A stretch of 23,924 nt of DNA from Candidatus Woesearchaeota archaeon (GTDB lineage: Archaea; Nanobdellota; Nanobdellia; SCGC-AAA011-G17; GW2011-AR17), in assembly GCA_018302165.1 (NCBI GenBank), contig JAGWAA010000001.1, forward strand, positions 1 to 23,924, read 5' to 3'. Under the pieces are notes generated by a model. That model searched no databases and was not told the DNA's origin. It was given only the letters and a program-made list of their open reading frames with translations. Shown here in pieces: positions 21,273 through 23,924 of this stretch (within the stretch, counting starts at the first letter, position 1; each line of letters starts with the position of its first letter). Position numbers and translations under genes: made by a program.

Positions 21273-23006
21273 TTAAATCAATTCAATAAAGATTTTTCTT
21301 ACACTACGAATTTTTCTTAATCTTTGAATTAACTCATGAAGTTGGTTTAAATTATGAAACTCAATTGTGAAAGTGCCTTCAATATAATTATCACTAATTG
21401 GTTTAGCTTTTGCTTGCTTAACAGGAATACTAAATGCAATCATACAGTTCAATAACTCTGTGAAAAGACCTGAACGATCTTCAGCATCGACCTTTAGACT
21501 AATTTTATTCCCCAAATCATTAATCCAGTGAACAACAACACGCTTTTTAGAGATTGTTTTCTTAATTATTTTACAATCAGACTTGTGTATTGCAACTTTA
21601 TTTATTGAACGAATCAAACCAGTTATTTTATCTCCTGGTAATGGATGGCAACATTTTGCAATTGTTAATTTAGGATCTAACATTGAATCAACTTTGATTA
21701 TACATTCTTCTAATTCTTTTTTAGAATCTGAACGATTGAGATATGAATTTGAATGCAAGCCTTTGGTTTCAAGAATATACTTTTTTATCTTTGAGATTGC
21801 TTTTGGAGTCTTAACAAATTTTAGCCAATCCCGAGAGGGATTTTGGGTTCTTGAAGAGATTATTTCTATTAAATCACCACTTTTTATAGTTGCTCTAAGA
21901 GGAACAAAATTACCATTAACTTTTGCAGCAATGCATTTATCTCCAAGCTCTGAATGAACAGCATAAGCAAAATCAACAATAGTCGAACCTTTTGGTAATT
22001 GAATTATCTTACCTTTTGGAGTTAAAGTAAATATTTCATCTTCAAACAAGTCTACATTAACTGTTTTTAAGAACTCTTTCGCATCAGAATCTTTTTGGAG
22101 AGAACTAATTTCCATCATCCATTTTAATTTCTTATCCAGTTCTTTATCTTCAGCAATTCCTTTATATTTCCAATGTGCAGCGATTCCTTTTTCAGCAGTA
22201 TCATGCATATCTCTAGTCCTAATTTGAATTTCAATATTCTTTTTTGTAGGACCTATGACAACTGTGTGTAATGATTGGTACATATTTGGTTTTGGGGAGA
22301 TTATATAATCCTTAAAGCAGTTTTGAACAGGAGTACAAATATTATGAATAATACCCAAGATTTCATAACAGTGATGTTTTGTATCAGTGATTATTCTTAA
22401 TGCTGTTAAATCCATTAATTCTTCAAAAGTTAAATTTTTTTTCAATATTTTTTTGTAAATACTATAAATATGTTTTGGACGACCAGTAATTTCATAGGAA
22501 AAATTATGTTTTTTTAATTCTGAATTTAAAAAAGATTTAATATATTCAATTTCTTTTTCTCTATCTTTCTGAGAACGTTTTATTTTTGTGTAGATATCAT
22601 TATAAATTTCTGGTTGAAGTTGTTTTAATGCGAGATCTTCAAGCTCCCATTTTATATTTGCGACTCCTAATTTATGAGCTAATGGAGAGTATATCTCTAA
22701 AATATCTTGAGCAATTCTTTTTTTTCTTTCTTCTGGGAGTACATCTATAGTTCTAAGATTATGTAAACGATCTGCTAATTTTATTAAGATTACTCTAATA
22801 TCTTTTACAGTTGCTAAGATTACTTTTCTAATTATTTCTGCTTGGTATTCCTCACGAGAAAAGTTTTTGATACTATTAATTAGATTAACTGACTCAACCA
22901 ACTGAGAAATTTCTTTACCAAAATTATTAGTAATATCATCAATTGAAATCTGGGGATATTTTATAGTGTCATGTAGCAAAGCTGCACAGATTGTTGCCTC
23001 ATCCAA
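21273..23006 (-). CDS. rel: Long RelA/SpoT homologue; synthetase intact, hydrolase apparently inactive and 5'-frameshifted
   Basis: A (p)ppGpp synthetase/hydrolase of bacterial type. Positions count from the TTG at 23006. HD remnant: LLH12D13 and IKLAD79RLHNLRT. The HDxxED motif reads HDTIKY, losing both acids needed for hydrolysis. Synthetase: GRPKHIYSIYKK (175-186), D199, PKPNMYQSLHT and E259IQIRT are all intact. TGS domain about 322-385, zinc/RIS region with AKCCHPLPGD, and a C-terminal ACT domain follow. In the same frame, codons upstream of the TTG read a typical HD sequence (YIQHPLNVAFILAELKL) but reach a stop with no ATG, so the gene has lost its proper start (see the 5' fragment). It may be a synthetase-only protein from TTG, or a pseudogene. 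Confidence 0.85.
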   Translation of the reverse strand: MDEATICAALLHDTIKYPQISIDDITNNFGKEISQLVESVNLINSIKNFSREEYQAEIIRKVILATVKDIRVILIKLADRLHNLRTIDVLPEERKKRIAQDILEIYSPLAHKLGVANIKWELEDLALKQLQPEIYNDIYTKIKRSQKDREKEIEYIKSFLNSELKKHNFSYEITGRPKHIYSIYKKILKKNLTFEELMDLTALRIITDTKHHCYEILGIIHNICTPVQNCFKDYIISPKPNMYQSLHTVVIGPTKKNIEIQIRTRDMHDTAEKGIAAHWKYKGIAEDKELDKKLKWMMEISSLQKDSDAKEFLKTVNVDLFEDEIFTLTPKGKIIQLPKGSTIVDFAYAVHSELGDKCIAAKVNGNFVPLRATIKSGDLIEIISSRTQNPSRDWLKFVKTPKAISKIKKYILETKGLHSNSYLNRSDSKKELEECIIKVDSMLDPKLTIAKCCHPLPGDKITGLIRSINKVAIHKSDCKIIKKTISKKRVVVHWINDLGNKISLKVDAEDRSGLFTELLNCMIAFSIPVKQAKAKPISDNYIEGTFTIEFHNLNQLHELIQRLRKIRSVRKIFIELI

Positions 23007-23061
23007 TTTTAATTCTGCTAAAATAAAAGCTACATTTAAAGGGTGCTGAATATAAAGATCC

Positions 23062-23154
23062 TTATTTAATCTCTGCGAATATGTAAGCTTTTTTAATAAG
23101 TTCTATATCTAAACCATAAGATTCAACCTTTTTGAGTAAATCTTGGAGTTGCAT
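23062..23154 (-). pseudogene. 5' fragment of the rel gene in another frame
   Basis: ATG 23154 opens a 30-residue frame (beginning MQLQDLLKK, continuing through LIKKAYIFAEIK) that stops at TAA 23064-23062. KKAYIFAE resembles the first HD helix of Rel proteins, which normally runs into AHxGQxR and then YIxHP. The rest of the domain (SQRLNKDLYIQHPL) appears in the frame of the main ORF. Compared with the usual spacing the joint is short by about two dozen bases, a length that shifts the frame and deletes the first HD-domain histidine. A TATA-like TTTTTAAGG lies about 26 nt upstream of ATG 23154, so the old promoter seems to remain. Confidence 0.65.
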
Positions 23155-23189
23155 AAGAAAATAGATAAAAATTAACCTTAAAAAGATTG

Positions 23190-23441
23190 TTATTCCTCGT
23201 AAATATTCTTTCTATAACCTATCCTAATTACAATTATTTTATTTGCAGAAACTATTACATCAACTATAGCCCTATAATCTCCTATCCTTAAACGCCATAA
23301 TTTTTCTCCTTGTAGTCTCTTTAAAAATCTAAATGGATTATCTCTTATTGAATAGATTTTATTAAGAATAATTTCAGCATCTTTTTTATTCAATTTATTA
23401 ACAAATTTCTTAGCTGTATCGGTTAATTCAATTTGGAACAT
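23190..23441 (-). CDS. RelE/ParE-superfamily toxin
   Basis: An 83-residue toxin-like protein. Hallmarks are the N-terminal strand FQIELTDTAKKFVNKL, the central LWRLRIGDYRAIVDV, and the C-terminal strand IVIRIGYRKNIYEE. The last carries the Arg/Tyr pattern of RelE-type mRNA interferases (catalysis uses C-terminal Arg/Tyr), whereas ParE relatives inhibit gyrase; the target cannot be decided from sequence. It begins 1 nt after the antitoxin stop, the usual order of antitoxin first. Confidence 0.87.
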   Translation of the reverse strand: MFQIELTDTAKKFVNKLNKKDAEIILNKIYSIRDNPFRFLKRLQGEKLWRLRIGDYRAIVDVIVSANKIIVIRIGYRKNIYEE

Positions 23442-23442
23442 T

Positions 23443-23679
23443 TTATTTTAATGTAATACCCAATTCTTTTGCGACAGAGGAAATAGAATAAACTCTTCCT
23501 TTCTTTACATCTTCAAGTCCTTGTTGAATTTCAGAAATTTCCTTTTCACTTAAACTCTCTTCTTCTATTTCATCAAAAAGAAGATTAATTACTTCATCAT
23601 AGGATTGTCTTTCAAAATTCTTAAAATTTTTTAATCTTTCAACTGTAACCTGATTTAGTTGTATTGTTGTTTTTTCCAT
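23443..23679 (-). CDS. Antitoxin with ribbon-helix-helix-like N-terminus
   Basis: The 78-residue protein starts with a strand and two helices (TTIQLNQVTVERLKNF, then SYDEVINLLFDEIEEE), the pattern of a ribbon-helix-helix DNA-binding dimer. It ends in an acidic segment (EEESLSEKEISEIQQGLEDVKKG) and a tail (YSISSVAKELGITLK) that probably wraps the toxin. Autoregulation through the promoter repeats at 23680-23710 is expected for the family. A TATA-like box is centred about 27 nt from ATG 23679. Confidence 0.82.
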   Translation of the reverse strand: MEKTTIQLNQVTVERLKNFKNFERQSYDEVINLLFDEIEEESLSEKEISEIQQGLEDVKKGRVYSISSVAKELGITLK

Positions 23680-23710
23680 GTTATATACTAACTATAACTA
23701 CTATATAAAT
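23680..23710 (-). promoter_or_regulatory. Toxin-antitoxin promoter with repeats
   Basis: On the minus strand TTATATAG (TATA-like, about 23701-23710) is followed by TAGTAGTTATAGTTAGTA and TATATAA. The outer TTATATA/TATATAA halves are inverted, and the inner part has tandem TAGT units. This is a plausible autoregulatory operator covering the promoter up to the leaderless ATG. Confidence 0.45.
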
Positions 23711-23730
23711 CTTCTGATTTTCTGAAGGGA

Positions 23731-23740
23731 ATATTTAAAA
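23731..23740 (+). promoter_or_regulatory. TATA-like box of the ThiF-like gene
   Basis: ATATTTAAAA is centred about 27 nt before ATG 23763, and no Shine-Dalgarno is present. It is divergent from the toxin-antitoxin promoter. Confidence 0.5.
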
Positions 23741-23762
23741 GCTATTATTAAATTAAAATAGT

Positions 23763-23924
23763 ATGAAAATTATTGTAGTTGGATGTGGAACAACTGGGAA
23801 CTTGATTATACCTAATTTAAAGGGGGATATTACTATTATTGATAGGGATATTGTTGAAAAAAAGAATTTGAATAGGTTGATTCAATTTACAATAAAAGAT
23901 GTTGGTAAGCCAAAAGCTGAAGTT
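23763..23924 (+). CDS. ThiF/MoeB/E1-like adenylating enzyme, N-terminal part (3' end outside window)
   Basis: The visible 54 residues show the Rossmann start IIVVGCGTTGN, then ITIIDRDIVEKKNLNRL (ATP-site acid followed by the conserved N-x-x-R) and IKDVGKPKAE, the standard pattern of ThiF/HesA/MoeB and ubiquitin-activating enzymes. These adenylate the C-terminus of small sulfur carrier or ubiquitin-like proteins, or cyclise other substrates. The segment between the two motifs is short, as in compact archaeal members. The rest of the protein, including any catalytic Cys or zinc site, is outside the window. Confidence 0.87.
   Translation, partial: MKIIVVGCGTTGNLIIPNLKGDITIIDRDIVEKKNLNRLIQFTIKDVGKPKAEV

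Noticed and set aside
1..23924. CRISPR array, insertion sequence or prophage
   Set aside because: No regularly spaced direct repeats, transposase or integrase motifs were found. The repeats seen are short and tied to promoters.

Overview
The window is AT-rich (roughly 30% GC by eye) and almost fully coding. It comes from an archaeon, most likely a small-genome DPANN lineage of the Woesearchaeota/Pacearchaeota/Nanoarchaeota type; that lineage is inferred from gene content, not shown by a marker tree. Archaeal markers are ribosomal protein eS6, aIF2-gamma, aIF5B, an archaeal-type cytidylate kinase and an Ogg2-type 8-oxoguanine glycosylase. Most transcription units have a TATA-like box centred about 25-29 nt before the ATG and no Shine-Dalgarno (leaderless mRNA), while several operon-internal genes carry GGAGG-like sites. 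Several genes are bacterial in type (GrpE-DnaK-DnaJ, a long Rel/SpoT, VKOR, DsbA), as expected from past transfer.

Layout. 1-788: the tail of an unknown gene, then endonuclease III facing it. 789-2777: an unknown protein, VKOR, a 25-residue Cys-rich peptide, a HAD phosphatase and a small unknown protein. 2778-4236: a metallophosphoesterase and a MazG-like pyrophosphohydrolase, the latter behind a perfect inverted repeat. 4237-7874: the grpE-dnaK-(53-residue Cys-rich peptide)-dnaJ chaperone operon, with a 10-bp inverted repeat at its promoter. 7894-8232: a small membrane protein. 8375-10184: three genes joined by ATGA overlaps, namely isochorismatase-like hydrolase, caspase-like peptidase and a second isochorismatase-like hydrolase. 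This is the strongest candidate for an undescribed system.

10223-17192: translation and housekeeping genes (aIF5B, a membrane protein, a facing alpha/beta hydrolase, a helical unknown, eS6, an unknown, a DUF202-like protein, aIF2-gamma, cytidylate kinase, Ogg2, a small lipoprotein). 17186-19321 (minus): a three-gene redox operon made of a two-CCG-domain protein, an FAD oxidase and a 2[4Fe-4S] ferredoxin. 19446-20375: a membrane-anchored DsbA that could be paired with VKOR. 20435-21223 (minus): a nucleotidyltransferase-like protein behind a 16-bp palindrome. 21273-23154 (minus): a long Rel/SpoT whose hydrolase domain looks broken and whose synthetase domain looks intact. 23190-23679 (minus): a RelBE/ParDE-type toxin-antitoxin pair. 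23763-end: the start of a ThiF/E1-like protein.

Likely shared functions: VKOR plus DsbA for disulfide formation outside the cell; GrpE/DnaK/DnaJ for protein folding; EndoIII and Ogg2 for base-excision repair; eS6, aIF2-gamma and aIF5B for translation. No tRNA, rRNA, CRISPR array, insertion sequence or replication origin was recognised. No gene-free stretch exceeds about 165 nt.
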